Of a stretch of DNA of 37,677 bases, positions 17,025 to 26,163 are shown in pieces. The stretch lies in contig CAMBMU010000022.1 in the NCBI GenBank assembly GCA_945868725.1, forward strand, positions 1 through 37,677, read 5' to 3'. The notes under the pieces are model-generated. The model made no database searches. It was not told the DNA's origin and saw only the letters and a list, made by a program, of their open reading frames with translations. The DNA comes from Spirosoma fluviale. GTDB taxonomy: Bacteria > Bacteroidota > Bacteroidia > Cytophagales > Cyclobacteriaceae. Each line of letters starts with the position of its first letter. The stretch's first letter is position 1. The position numbers and the translations under genes were made by a program.

Positions 17025-18785
17025 TTGATTACCGATTTCATGACACCCAAAAAGGAACGTAAAGTAACGACAAGGCAAGTATTTGCTACTATCATCTGGC
17101 CCCGGCGAAAACAACTTTTTATAGGCCTTATTTTAATTATTATCAGTAGGCTAGCTAGTTTGGTCCTCCCTGGAGCCACCAAATTTTTGATTGATGAGGT
17201 AATCCCGAGTAATGACCTCGAACGACTGAAATGGCTAATTTTAGCCGTAGTTCTAGCCATCTTAGTGCAGGCAGTTACTTCCTATTCGCTTACCCAAATT
17301 CTAAGTGTAGAAGCGCAGCTCCTAATTTCCAAATTGCGGTCCAAGGTGCAGCAACACATCATCAAACTCCCAATTCGCTTTTTTGATAATACAAAAACGG
17401 GGGAGTTGGTATCTCGAATTATGACCGATGTGGAAGGGGTGCGTAACCTCGTTGGAACAGGATTTGCCCAGATGATCGGAGGCGGATTAGCAGCAGTGAT
17501 CTCTTTGGGCTTATTGATTTCTATCAGTCCATCGATGACAGCCTTTGTGTTATTGCCAGTATTAATATTTGGATTAGTATCGCTCAAGGCTTTTAGTAAA
17601 ATCCGGCCCATCTTTAGAGAAAGAGGGAAAATCAATGCGCAAGTAACCGGTAGGCTTACGGAGACCCTAGGTGGAATTCGCGTGATTAAAGGATTTAATG
17701 CTGAAAATCAGGAGATTAAAACTTTTGAAAAAGGAGTTGAAGAGCTGTTTTTGAATGTGAAGGCCAGCTTAACGGCCACGAGCTTTGTTACTTCTGCAGG
17801 GGCATTGTTGCTGGGCCTGGCTTCTGCAGGTATCATGGGTTTAGGAGGATATCAAATTATGCAAGGGGCCATGACCTTTGGAGACTTTCTTGCATTCACC
17901 TTATATCTAGGATTTATGATTGCACCCATTGTCCAAATGTCAAACATAGGAAGCCAGCTTACCGAAGCCTTTGCAGGATTGGACCGTACGGAGGAAATCA
18001 TGAACATGCCTTTGGAATCAGATGATAAAAAGCGAACGGTAGCCCTGGCTAAAATAAAAGGTGATATTCGATTTGATCAGGTGTCCTTCGCCTATGAATC
18101 AGGAAAGGAAGTGGTCAAAGGGATTAGCTTTGACGCCCCTGCTGGATCTGTCACCGCATTGGTGGGTACCTCAGGCTCTGGAAAAACTACCATTGCAGGG
18201 CTAGCAGCGACCTTTTTAAACCCAGATTCTGGGGTTATTTATTTGGATGGCCACGACCTGCAAACCATTACATTAGAGGCCTTTCGTGCGCAACTAGGTG
18301 TGGTCCTGCAAGATGATTTTCTTTTTGAAGGTACTATTCGAGAAAATATTTTATTTCCAAGGCCAGATGCATCTACCGAACGATTGGAAATGGCCGTAAA
18401 TGCTGCCTATGTTAATGAATTCACCGACCGCTTTGAACAAGGTTTGGATACCTTGATCGGTGAGCGAGGAGTCAAACTTTCGGGTGGGCAACGGCAACGT
18501 ATTGCAATCGCAAGAGCTATTTTAGCGGATCCACGAATCTTAATTTTAGATGAGGCGACCTCCAATTTGGATACGGAATCGGAATCGTTGATTCAGGCGA
18601 GCTTAAAAGAGTTGATGCATGGGCGGACCACCTTTGTCATTGCGCACAGATTGAGCACCATTCGACAGGCAGACCAAATTTTGGTTATTGAAAATGGTCA
18701 AGTGGTGGAGCAAGGCAAGCACGAAGAACTTCTCGCCAAAAAAGGAAGGTATTTCGAATTATATACCTACCAAGCACGAATTTAA
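17025..18785 (+). CDS. ABC exporter, fused permease-ATPase (MsbA/multidrug type)
   Basis: 586 residues; a second ATG at 17040 is also possible. The N-terminal membrane domain (about 20-320) has six predicted helices. The ATPase domain (about 345-580) has Walker A GTSGSGKT (381-388), Q-loop VVLQDDFLFEGTIRENI, signature LSGGQRQR (485-492), Walker B ILILDEATSNLD and the switch His in IAHRLSTI. Such half-transporters work as homodimers exporting lipids, peptides or drugs. A role as lipid A flippase is possible but cannot be told from sequence alone. It is convergent with the EamA transporter, only 4 bp apart. Confidence 0.94.
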   Translation: MITDFMTPKKERKVTTRQVFATIIWPRRKQLFIGLILIIISRLASLVLPGATKFLIDEVIPSNDLERLKWLILAVVLAILVQAVTSYSLTQILSVEAQLLISKLRSKVQQHIIKLPIRFFDNTKTGELVSRIMTDVEGVRNLVGTGFAQMIGGGLAAVISLGLLISISPSMTAFVLLPVLIFGLVSLKAFSKIRPIFRERGKINAQVTGRLTETLGGIRVIKGFNAENQEIKTFEKGVEELFLNVKASLTATSFVTSAGALLLGLASAGIMGLGGYQIMQGAMTFGDFLAFTLYLGFMIAPIVQMSNIGSQLTEAFAGLDRTEEIMNMPLESDDKKRTVALAKIKGDIRFDQVSFAYESGKEVVKGISFDAPAGSVTALVGTSGSGKTTIAGLAATFLNPDSGVIYLDGHDLQTITLEAFRAQLGVVLQDDFLFEGTIRENILFPRPDASTERLEMAVNAAYVNEFTDRFEQGLDTLIGERGVKLSGGQRQRIAIARAILADPRILILDEATSNLDTESESLIQASLKELMHGRTTFVIAHRLSTIRQADQILVIENGQVVEQGKHEELLAKKGRYFELYTYQARI

Positions 18786-18789
18786 GGGT

Positions 18790-19704
18790 TTAGGATTCCT
18801 TCTTTCTTTTCTTTGACAGGGTCAGCAAGGCAACGGTGCTCAAAATTAAAATTGTTCCAGCCCAATCGTAGCCCGAAAAAGATATGCCCAACCAAAATAG
18901 GGCCGTTAAAGTAGCGGCGAGAGGCTCCACGCTGCACAGCAAGCTGGCAAACGTAGCCCCAATTTTGGAAACTGCAGTCAGAAAGAAATAAAAGGCAAGC
19001 ACCGTTCCAAAAAGGACGATGTAACCAAATGCCAACCAGGTTTCCCCATCCCAGGTCCCCGAAAAACTCCAAGGTTGGGTACCGATCGATAATACAATGC
19101 CGCCTACCAGCATGCCCCAGCCCGTAATAGCTGCTGGAGAGAAACTACGCAGTAGCCCTACCGGTTGGATGGTGTAGAAGGCTAGTGCAAGGGCAGACAA
19201 GATTCCCCAAACCAATGCCTGATTTGAAATTACCAAGACTTCCGTAGATCCATGGGTCACCAAAAGAAAGGTGCCTGCAAGCGCAAAAATCAAGGCCAAA
19301 TATTCACCTAGCACAGGCCAGGTTTTATTTTTCAGTGCATAGAAACCAAGCACAAATACAGGGCCTATGTATTGCAGGATGGTAGCCGTGGCAGCGTTGG
19401 AAAGAGAAATGCTGTAGAAGTAGGTGTATTGCACCGAGACCATTCCCACAATGCCAAAAAGCAATAGTTTACCCACATTTTTAGGTGTTTTCCAGATGCT
19501 TAAGGCTGCTTTTTTCTCCTTGGCGATCGAATAAAGCACAAGCAAGGTGCCCGCTAGCAACATGCGCCAGGTGACAAGCCAAGCAGGATTTACTCCCTTG
19601 GTTTGAAATAAAAACTGGGCACAGGTTCCTGAAATGCCCCAGAAAATGGCCGATGCAATGGCCATAGAAAAACCTGTAATTTTTTGATAAGAGCTTGAAT
19701 GCAT
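18790..19704 (-). CDS. EamA-family (DMT superfamily) transporter
   Basis: 304 residues from ATG 19704; an ATG at 19737 adds 11 residues and cannot be excluded. Two tandem EamA repeats of five helices each give about ten membrane segments. The first starts with AIASAIFWGISGTCAQFLF, and the halfway repeat with ALVWGILSALALAFYTIQP. Characteristic pieces are LVTWRMLLAGTLLVLYS and ASLLCSVEPLAATLTALFWL. EamA proteins export metabolites such as amino acids; the substrate here is unknown. The C-terminus is basic (KKRKKES), consistent with a cytoplasmic end. No linked operon partner. Confidence 0.92.
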   Translation of the reverse strand: MHSSSYQKITGFSMAIASAIFWGISGTCAQFLFQTKGVNPAWLVTWRMLLAGTLLVLYSIAKEKKAALSIWKTPKNVGKLLLFGIVGMVSVQYTYFYSISLSNAATATILQYIGPVFVLGFYALKNKTWPVLGEYLALIFALAGTFLLVTHGSTEVLVISNQALVWGILSALALAFYTIQPVGLLRSFSPAAITGWGMLVGGIVLSIGTQPWSFSGTWDGETWLAFGYIVLFGTVLAFYFFLTAVSKIGATFASLLCSVEPLAATLTALFWLGISFSGYDWAGTILILSTVALLTLSKKRKKES

Positions 19705-19893
19705 GGGGTGAATCAATTCACGAATATATTCCAGCAACTTGTAATATGGGTTGCCTTTGGTAACTATTTTGTTAAACCAGTCGGAAAGCGAACCTTGTGA
19801 AATCTCCGGCTATTTCAGAACTTGCCTAATCTTGCACCTCAAGGTAGTCCATCCCCTTGGCGTAGCTACCTCCAAACTTAGTTTCCTCCGTGC

Positions 19894-20388
19894 ATGTATC
19901 CACTACCCACAGTTAGAGTTGCCACCAAAAAAGACGAAGAAGGCCTTTGGAAAATCCTCGAGCCTGTGATTCGGAAGGGGGGAACCTATGTTTTTTCGCT
20001 TGATAAAAGCAAAGAATCCCTGATGGGCTATTGGCTGGGGGCTGAGAAAACAACTTTTGCAGTAGAATTGGGAGGGGAGCTTGTTGGCACCTTCTATCTT
20101 AAAGCTAATCAAGAAGGTTTGGGTGATCACATTTGTAATGCAGGCTTTGTAGTCGCTCCTGAGGCTGAGGGGCAAGGATTGGGAAGCTGGATGGGGGAAT
20201 TTGCCCAAGTAGAAGCCAAATCCCGTGGGTTTTTAGCCATGCAGTTCAATTTTGTAATTCAAACAAACCAGCCGGCAGTTCACCTCTGGAAGTCGCTGGG
20301 ATTTTCAGTGCTTGGAGAAATACCCGAGGCCTATCGTCACCCGAAATTGGGCCTGGTGCCTGCGTTGATTTTTTACAAAAAATTGTAG
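19894..20388 (+). CDS. GNAT-family N-acetyltransferase
   Basis: 164 residues. The N-terminal strand VRVATKKDEEGLWKILEPVI, the central strands ELVGTFYLKAN and NAGFVVAPEAEGQGLGSWMG (acetyl-CoA pyrophosphate loop as QGLGSW), and QTNQPAVHLWKSLGFSVLGE near the C-terminus are standard GNAT features. The substrate is unknown. It is separated from the metallophosphoesterase gene by 36 bp on the same strand, so the two may be co-transcribed. The 144-bp spacer upstream holds no recognisable element. Confidence 0.9.
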   Translation: MYPLPTVRVATKKDEEGLWKILEPVIRKGGTYVFSLDKSKESLMGYWLGAEKTTFAVELGGELVGTFYLKANQEGLGDHICNAGFVVAPEAEGQGLGSWMGEFAQVEAKSRGFLAMQFNFVIQTNQPAVHLWKSLGFSVLGEIPEAYRHPKLGLVPALIFYKKL

Positions 20389-20424
20389 GTTTATCAGGAT
20401 TCAATTCAACTGTCCCAATTTACT

Positions 20425-21396
20425 ATGTCTCTCGATCGCCGAAGTTTTATTAAATCCACAGCCCTTACTTCCTTTTCACTGGCATTGCCTTCCTCGATCC
20501 TGAAGTTGTGGGCAGGGCAAACAGAAAATTTACGATTAGGATTGATTACCGACCTCCATCGAGACATTATTCATGATGCGGATCTTCGGCTTCAAACCTT
20601 CTTGAAAGAAATGAATAGAGTGGGGATTCATGCCAAAATTCAGTTGGGTGATTTTGCCATACCCAAAAAGGAAAACCAAGCCTTTATTGAATCCTTTAAT
20701 CAAGGGAATATTCCTGCCTATCATGTTTTGGGGAATCACGATATGGATGAGGGCTTTAGCAAGGAGCAGGCAATTCAGGCTTTTGGGATGCCGGTAGCCT
20801 ACTATGCACAAGTCATTCAAGGGATACGTATTTTGGTGTTGGATGGGAATGAGCTAAGCTCTCCAACGACAAAGGAGGGCTATGCTTCTTACATTGGAAA
20901 GGTGCAGCAGGACTGGTTGAATCAACAGTTGGTAGATTCGAAGGAGCCAGTGATCGTCATTTCCCATCAGCCGATTGCAGGAATCTACACGATTGATAAT
21001 GCTACCGAAATCCAAGCCTTATTAAGTGCGCATGCCAGCAAAATCATTCTTGCCATCAACGGTCATGCGCACGTAGACCAACTTCTTGAGGTCGGAGGAG
21101 TATCCTATTTACACTTGAATTCTGCTTCTTACTATTGGGTAGGAGAAAAGCACAACCATTTCAGTTTGGATGCTTCCACTCACACCGCCTTTCCCGACCT
21201 TTCCCGCACCTGCCTTTATGCTGAAGTCCTTTTTGGGATTCTGACGCTGGATCGAAAAGAAGGAAAACTTACCCTTTCTGGTAGAAAAAGCAGTTGGGTT
21301 GGCCCTTCCCCTTTGGAATTGGGTTATGGAATCTTATCCAAAGAGGAGCAAGATCTATACGTTCAACCCCAAATTTCAGACCGAAAGATCAGTTAA
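20425..21396 (+). CDS. Tat-exported metallophosphoesterase
   Basis: 323 residues. The N-terminus has a twin-arginine signal (DRRSFIK, residues 4-10, then a hydrophobic stretch). The calcineurin-like metallophosphatase core has DLH (43-45), GDF (75-77), GNHDMDEG (103-110), SHQPIAG and GHAH. Together these make a two-metal phosphatase/phosphodiesterase site. Tat export implies folding with metals in the cytoplasm before translocation. The substrate is unknown; relatives are annotated as 3',5'-cAMP phosphodiesterase or general phosphatase. It is convergent with the serine hydrolase; the stop codons share TTAA (21393-21396). Confidence 0.92.
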   Translation: MSLDRRSFIKSTALTSFSLALPSSILKLWAGQTENLRLGLITDLHRDIIHDADLRLQTFLKEMNRVGIHAKIQLGDFAIPKKENQAFIESFNQGNIPAYHVLGNHDMDEGFSKEQAIQAFGMPVAYYAQVIQGIRILVLDGNELSSPTTKEGYASYIGKVQQDWLNQQLVDSKEPVIVISHQPIAGIYTIDNATEIQALLSAHASKIILAINGHAHVDQLLEVGGVSYLHLNSASYYWVGEKHNHFSLDASTHTAFPDLSRTCLYAEVLFGILTLDRKEGKLTLSGRKSSWVGPSPLELGYGILSKEEQDLYVQPQISDRKIS

Positions 21397-22616
21397 TTTT
21401 TTGCAGGCAAACTTTCTAAAATAAGGCGAATCAATTCGGCTTTATCTCCATTTGGAATCCATCGAGCTACGACTAGGAGATCATTGTCTGGGTCTACATA
21501 GATAATATTAGAACCTGCGCCGATGTGAATAAAAGCTGACTTGGGAGCAGCAGGAATTTGCTTTTGCTCCAGGTTCAAGTAATAATTCATAAATCCATAA
21601 TCGGGCTGAACCGGAGTTGGGGTCTTCGATAGGTTTATCCAAGAAGTAGGGATCAGCTGTTTTCCTTTCCAATTTCCATTTCGAAGCGTCAGGTAACCAA
21701 ATCGAGCCTGGTCCCAGGCGGATAGCATCATGCCGCCTCCCCAATGGGAACCGCCACTCACAGATTGGACGATTTGACCATCGAGGACTACAAATGAGTT
21801 TTCGTATCCAGTCCATCGCCAAGTGGGGCTGGCACCGATAGGATCCATAATTTTTTCTTTCAACACTTGTGGAAGTGGCTTCCTCCACACATTCAACAGG
21901 GCTAGCGCCAATACGTTGACTCGGGTATCGTTGTATTCGTAGTTGCTGCCTGGCTCACGTTGATCTCGGCTTCTTTTTTGTTTAACCCCTTCAGCGGGAC
22001 GATCTGCCCAATCTGGTTTTCCCCAAAGGCTTCCTTCCCAATCGGAGGTTTGTCTGAGGAGGTGGTCCCAGGTGATTTTTCGGTTGTGCGGGGTATCAAA
22101 TAGTTCAAATACATCTTCTTCCTCTAAATGATCCGCCTTGTTGATTGTCAAGCGAAAAGGGTCATAGGGATAAATTGGTGCCATATAGGGATATACTAAA
22201 TCCTTTTCAGAACGGATTAATCCCGCTTCAACAGCCAGGCCAGCAGTGGTGGAAAGGAAACTCTTGGCTACACTAAACGTCAAATCTACGCGTGCAGGAT
22301 CGCCCCATTGACCGACAACAAATCCTTTGTGAATAATCAAACCTGTTGCAGGCCCTCGTTCCTTCATGGGGCCTACAGGAAAGCCAAAAGGTTCCCGCCC
22401 GAAGGCACTCTCGTAATGCGCAATTTTTAAGTTGGAATCTTCCTGGCTTTCATGAGCAATGGCAAATCGGATGGCTTCTTGGAGTTTGGATGCGTTCATT
22501 CCCAAATTTTCTGGGGCCTTACTTTGCCAATTTCCTGGTTCTGGAAAATAACTTTGGCCAAAAGCTGGAAAGAAGCTAAGGTAGAGTAGGAATGCAGAAA
22601 GGAGGAGATTTTTCAT
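21393..22616 (-). CDS. Secreted serine hydrolase, beta-lactamase/PBP fold
   Basis: 407 residues from ATG 22616. A signal peptide (MKNLLLSAFLLYLSFFPAFG) leads to a class C beta-lactamase-like domain. The active-site motif is SVAK (Ser115, Lys118). The tyrosine motif region is NYEYNDTRVN (Tyr226/Tyr228), and HIGAG (364-368) stands in the KTG position. Relatives include esterases, D-amino-acid peptidases and beta-lactamase-like hydrolases; no evidence favours antibiotic hydrolysis. It is probably monocistronic and periplasmic. Confidence 0.9.
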   Translation of the reverse strand: MKNLLLSAFLLYLSFFPAFGQSYFPEPGNWQSKAPENLGMNASKLQEAIRFAIAHESQEDSNLKIAHYESAFGREPFGFPVGPMKERGPATGLIIHKGFVVGQWGDPARVDLTFSVAKSFLSTTAGLAVEAGLIRSEKDLVYPYMAPIYPYDPFRLTINKADHLEEEDVFELFDTPHNRKITWDHLLRQTSDWEGSLWGKPDWADRPAEGVKQKRSRDQREPGSNYEYNDTRVNVLALALLNVWRKPLPQVLKEKIMDPIGASPTWRWTGYENSFVVLDGQIVQSVSGGSHWGGGMMLSAWDQARFGYLTLRNGNWKGKQLIPTSWINLSKTPTPVQPDYGFMNYYLNLEQKQIPAAPKSAFIHIGAGSNIIYVDPDNDLLVVARWIPNGDKAELIRLILESLPAKN

Positions 22617-22740
22617 AATTAGGCCCATTTTTCCACTAGTTTACCACAATGACTGATTAAAACCCTGACCATTTATCAAATCTTTTTTGCTCAGTGGATT
22701 TCAAACTCTTTGTGGAAGTTTGTGTTTCATAGATTATATA

Positions 22741-22755
22741 CCCGATCAAATCGGG
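22741..22755. promoter_or_regulatory. Short perfect inverted repeat upstream of FAD oxidoreductase
   Basis: CCCGAT (22741-22746), spacer CAA, ATCGGG (22750-22755), 46 bp before the start codon. It could be an operator half-site pair or a leader hairpin. Only the symmetry is seen; nothing else supports a function. Confidence 0.25.
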
Positions 22756-22800
22756 TGCGGTGAAAACCAAGTTGCATTCCTTTGAATTTTGTTTCTGAAG

Positions 22801-24051
22801 ATGAGCGAAAAGAAAATATACATTGTAGGTGCAGGTCTTTCAGGGCTAATTACAGCCCTAGAACTCGAAAAAGCAGGTTTTGAGCCGGTGATTTTGGAGG
22901 CTTCAGATCGTGTAGGGGGAAGAATGAAAACCGACGAGGTGGAAGGTTTTCGCTTGGATCATGGTTTTCAGGTGTTGAACACTGCTTATCCTGAAGCGAA
23001 AAGATACCTTGATTTTTCAGCCTTGCAACTCAAGAACTTTGATCCAGGCGCAATCATTTTTGAAGGAAAGGACTCGTATATCTTAACAGATCCGCTGCGA
23101 AATCCTATTAAATTAGTCGGAATGGCCGTTTCAAGAGTGGGGACTTTTTTGGATAAGGTCAAAGTATTTACCCTCACACAAGAATTGAAGAAGAAGAGCA
23201 ATGAGGAGATTTTCGATGAGCCCTCTTTGCCCACACATGCGTATTTGAAAAACTACGGGTTTTCTGATGCCATCATCACCAATTTTTTTGGCCCTTTTTT
23301 CAGAGGAATATTTTTGGAAAAAAATCTGGAAACTAGCTCACGAATGTTTGAGTTTGTGTTTAAAATGTTTTCCCAAGGCTACGCCGCAGTTCCAGCAAAG
23401 GGTATGGGCCAAATTCCTGAGATGATCAAAAGCCAGCTGCGGAAGACTGAGATTCGTTTAAACTGTCCTGTATCTTCAATAGAGGGTTCGCTTCTAGTTT
23501 TGGCGGATGGAACGCAGGTCGCAGCGGATCGAATCATTGTGGCGGTTCAGCCTGATCGAGTGATGAAGCAGCTTGAAGGCCAATTTGCGCCATCTCGAAA
23601 GGTGATCAACCTTTATTTTACCACACCAAAATCCTTTCTTGGCAGGCCCATGATTGGTTTAATCAAAGGGAATAAAGTAATCAATAATCTGGTTTTTATG
23701 GACGATGTATCCAAGGACTATGCTCCTCCAGGAAAATCCTTGCTTTCTGTTACGGTGTTGGATAGCGATTTAGGTGAAAAAGAATTGATCAAAACCGTGC
23801 AAGGAGAGTTAGAGGATATCTCTGGGTATAAAGGGGAGCTTTTTAAGCCGCTCAAAACCTATGTGATCAACCATGCTTTGCCTCAAGTGGCAGATTTGAA
23901 ATTCAGTATTTCCTTTACAGAATGCAAGATTTTGGACCAGGTATTCCTAGCAGGAGATTACCTGCTTCACGGATCCATCAATGCGGCCATGACCTCCGGT
24001 AGAATCGCCGCGGAGGCAGTGATTCATTCATTTAGGGAAAGATCCTACTAA
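22801..24051 (+). CDS. FAD-dependent amine oxidase-like oxidoreductase
   Basis: 416 residues from ATG 22801; the open frame also has a TTG at 22789, but ATG is preferred. The dinucleotide-binding fold starts IYIVGAGLSGLITALELEKAG, with GAGLSG at 10-15. The FAD contact EASDRVGGRMKTD follows, and the late segment VFLAGDYLLHGSINAAMTSG-type motif places the flavin near the C-terminus. It resembles the phytoene-desaturase/protoporphyrinogen-oxidase/amine oxidase superfamily. The substrate is unknown. No neighbouring carotenoid genes are present to support a desaturase role. It ends 14 bp from the convergent thioesterase gene. Confidence 0.9.
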   Translation: MSEKKIYIVGAGLSGLITALELEKAGFEPVILEASDRVGGRMKTDEVEGFRLDHGFQVLNTAYPEAKRYLDFSALQLKNFDPGAIIFEGKDSYILTDPLRNPIKLVGMAVSRVGTFLDKVKVFTLTQELKKKSNEEIFDEPSLPTHAYLKNYGFSDAIITNFFGPFFRGIFLEKNLETSSRMFEFVFKMFSQGYAAVPAKGMGQIPEMIKSQLRKTEIRLNCPVSSIEGSLLVLADGTQVAADRIIVAVQPDRVMKQLEGQFAPSRKVINLYFTTPKSFLGRPMIGLIKGNKVINNLVFMDDVSKDYAPPGKSLLSVTVLDSDLGEKELIKTVQGELEDISGYKGELFKPLKTYVINHALPQVADLKFSISFTECKILDQVFLAGDYLLHGSINAAMTSGRIAAEAVIHSFRERSY

Positions 24052-24065
24052 AAAAAGGAAGGTTT

Positions 24066-24590
24066 TTACTTCTTGTCCAAGTTAAAAATAGCGCGTAATT
24101 CAACTGCTTCCTCTGGCTTCATCCGTTGTGCAAGAACAAGTCGGAGTTGCCTTCTTCTCAAAGCACCTTCAAAGAGTTCAATTTCCTCGGCCGTCTCAGG
24201 AACTACTTGAGGAATTTCAATGGGTTTCCCATTTTGATCTACCGCCACAAAAGTAAAGAATGCGCGGTGGGTCATTATTTTTTTACAGGCAGGAATATCT
24301 TCTGCAGTTACCTCGATAAACACTTCCATGGAAGAATTAAATGCTCGGGTGACTTGTGAGCGGAGCGTGACCACATTTCCAAGATTGATGGGTTCCTTGA
24401 ATGAAATGTTATCTACTGAGGCTGTGACTACGATACGATTGCAATGTTTTTGAGCGGCAATTGCTGCGACAATATCCATCCAATGCATCAATCTTCCACC
24501 CATGAGGTTGTGAAGCGTGTTTGTGTCATTGGGCAGCACCATCTCCGTCATGATAGTTACGGAGTCTTTTGCAAACTTTTGATTAGGCAT
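24066..24590 (-). CDS. Acyl-CoA thioesterase (hotdog fold)
   Basis: 174 residues. The N-terminal region VLPNDTNTLHNLMGGRLMHWMD contains the catalytic-type Asn/His/Asp arrangement of the YciA/ACOT7 branch. This is followed by ASVDNISFKEPINLGNVV and HRAFFTFVAVDQNGKP. Such enzymes cleave acyl-CoA to free acid and CoA in the cytoplasm, recycling CoA. The C-terminal 40 residues are charged and helical (RRRQLRLVLAQRMKPEEA). Substrate length cannot be read from the sequence. Confidence 0.92.
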   Translation of the reverse strand: MPNQKFAKDSVTIMTEMVLPNDTNTLHNLMGGRLMHWMDIVAAIAAQKHCNRIVVTASVDNISFKEPINLGNVVTLRSQVTRAFNSSMEVFIEVTAEDIPACKKIMTHRAFFTFVAVDQNGKPIEIPQVVPETAEEIELFEGALRRRQLRLVLAQRMKPEEAVELRAIFNLDKK

Positions 24591-24652
24591 AATCTCTGAT
24601 TTATTTCAAAAATAGCAATAAAATTCTGCTGGAGATAAATACTTTAATAAAT

Positions 24653-24669
24653 TCCAAATTTAATTTGGA
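24653..24669. promoter_or_regulatory. 17-bp near-perfect palindrome between pcm and thioesterase genes
   Basis: TCCAAATT (24653-24660), T, AATTTGGA (24662-24669). It lies 63 bp upstream of the thioesterase start and 29 bp past the pcm stop. It may be an operator or a weak AT-rich terminator for pcm. The lack of a long T tract makes the terminator reading uncertain. Confidence 0.3.
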
Positions 24670-24697
24670 TAAAGAGTAAGATTGGATCAAAGGAATT

Positions 24698-25357
24698 TTA
24701 AGAATTCCAGCCGTCTTTCCCTAGTAAAGGTACAAACGCAAAGCCTTCAAATTCTTCTCGTTGTATTTCCGTAGCTGACTTTTTAGTAATCTTCACCATG
24801 GCCTGTTTGCTACGGTCTCCAACTGGGATGACCAAAATTCCGCCAATTTTCAGTTGCTCAATTAAGGCGTCCGGAACTACTGGGGCACCTGCAGTGACGA
24901 TGATTTTATCGTAGGGTGCATGCGCGGGAATGCCAGCGGTACCATCTCCATAAAACAGTTGAAGCTGAATTCCCAGTCGCTGCAGAAAACGGCTGGTGTG
25001 ATCAAAAAGCTTTTTTTGGTACTCGATGCTCATGACTTCAGCACCCAACAGGTGTAAGATGCAAGCCTGGTACCCCGATCCTGTTCCGATTTCAAGTATT
25101 TTATCGCCAGGGGAAACAGCCAGAAGCGTGGATTGAAAAGCTACCGTATAAGGCTGCGAGATGGTCTGCCCTTCACCAATAGGAAATGCCTTATCCTCAT
25201 AGGCATGTGAAATCAAGGCTGTATCAAAAAAAAAGTGGCGTGGCAGCGTATTGATTGCTTCCAATACCGCTTCGTTTTGGATACCCTTTTTTCGAAGTTC
25301 GGCTACTAGTGCTTTTCGCTTTCCTTTGTGTAGGTAGGTATCTTCTAACTTGAGCAT
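24698..25357 (-). CDS. pcm: Protein-L-isoaspartate O-methyltransferase
   Basis: 219 residues. Pcm methylates isoaspartyl residues in damaged proteins using S-adenosylmethionine so that they revert to aspartate. The family signature GEGQTISQPYTVAFQ and the SAM motif ILEIGTGSGYQACIL are clear. IIVTAGAPVVPDALIEQLK and GGILVIPVG correspond to later motifs. It is divergent from riboflavin synthase, with a 105-bp shared control region. Confidence 0.96.
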   Translation of the reverse strand: MLKLEDTYLHKGKRKALVAELRKKGIQNEAVLEAINTLPRHFFFDTALISHAYEDKAFPIGEGQTISQPYTVAFQSTLLAVSPGDKILEIGTGSGYQACILHLLGAEVMSIEYQKKLFDHTSRFLQRLGIQLQLFYGDGTAGIPAHAPYDKIIVTAGAPVVPDALIEQLKIGGILVIPVGDRSKQAMVKITKKSATEIQREEFEGFAFVPLLGKDGWNS

Positions 25358-25392
25358 TGATTTTGGACTTGAGAGCTCGAAGATAATTGATT

Positions 25393-25424
25393 AATTGCCG
25401 TACTTTGAATCCGTAAAGGCAATT
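25393..25424. promoter_or_regulatory. Inverted repeat in the pcm / riboflavin synthase control region
   Basis: AATTGCC (25393-25399) and GGCAATT (25418-25424), perfect 7-bp arms separated by 18 bp, with a third ATTGCC at 25435-25440. It is possibly a binding site for a divergent-promoter regulator. The sequence does not resemble an FMN riboswitch. Confidence 0.25.
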
Positions 25425-25462
25425 TTTGGTATAGATTGCCATAAGTATCTAAAAGAAAGCGC

Positions 25463-26053
25463 ATGTTTACTGGAATTATTGAATCCATCGGAACCCTTAG
25501 CCAAATCAAAACCGAAGGAACAAATACCCATTTTTATTTTTCTAGTCCATTGCATTCTGAATTGAAGGTGGATCAATCTTTGGCACACGATGGGGTTTGC
25601 CTTACTGTAGTTGAACTTATCCCAGGCGGCTTCCGAGTTACAGCAATTGACGAAACCCTGCAAAAGACCAACTTATCCTCTTGGTGGGTAGGCAAAAAGG
25701 TAAACTTGGAGCGCTGCATGGCTGCAAATGGCCGATTTGATGGGCATATTGTTCAGGGCCATGTAGACCAGATTGGAACGATTCAGCGGATTGTGGACCA
25801 AGATGGTTCTTGGCTGGTTGATGTCAGTTACGATGCCTCTTTGGGGAATGTGACGGTAGAAAAAGGATCGATTACCTTGAATGGAACCAGTCTTACCTGC
25901 TTCAATTCTGCTCCTGGAGCCTTTTCGGTAGCAATTATCCCCTACACCTACGAATTCACTAATTTCCATGAACTGAATGCTGGAGATCAAATCAACTTAG
26001 AGTTTGATATCGTCGGCAAATACATCCAGCGAATCACCAAAGGTTACCTGTGA
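25463..26053 (+). CDS. ribE: Riboflavin synthase, alpha chain
   Basis: 196 residues. The N-terminal MFTGIIESIGTL and two tandem lumazine-binding repeats are diagnostic: residues ~1-85 with DGVCLTVVE and ~95-185 with KGSITLNGTSLTC. The enzyme dismutates two 6,7-dimethyl-8-ribityllumazine molecules to riboflavin as a homotrimer. The second repeat contains GHIVQGHVDQIGT. It is monocistronic here and unlinked to other rib genes. Some databases use ribC or ribE for this gene. It is convergent with the NagX-like gene. Confidence 0.96.
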   Translation: MFTGIIESIGTLSQIKTEGTNTHFYFSSPLHSELKVDQSLAHDGVCLTVVELIPGGFRVTAIDETLQKTNLSSWWVGKKVNLERCMAANGRFDGHIVQGHVDQIGTIQRIVDQDGSWLVDVSYDASLGNVTVEKGSITLNGTSLTCFNSAPGAFSVAIIPYTYEFTNFHELNAGDQINLEFDIVGKYIQRITKGYL

Positions 26054-26101
26054 TTTTATCTTTCCTTTGTCAAGGCTGATTTTAAAAGATTCAAAAAGAA
26101 A

Positions 26102-26141
26102 GGGTTGAGTAAAAAAGAGGTAATCACTTTTTACCCAACCC
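26102..26141 (-). terminator. Probable terminator of the NagX-like gene
   Basis: Stem GGGTTGAGTAAAAA (26102-26115) / TTTTTACCCAACCC (26128-26141), 14 bp with one mismatch. In the minus-strand direction it is followed by CCCTTTCTTTTTG. The T tract is interrupted, so confidence is moderate. Confidence 0.55.
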
Positions 26142-26163
26142 AAAATTAAAGGCTTAAGTAGCG

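Noticed and set aside
19751-19969. Plus-strand open frame of 72 residues before the acetyltransferase
   Set aside because: It overlaps the acetyltransferase start in another frame and has no recognisable features.
25358-25462. FMN riboswitch upstream of riboflavin synthase
   Set aside because: The 105-bp leader is too short and lacks the conserved RFN element sequences; only a short inverted repeat is seen.
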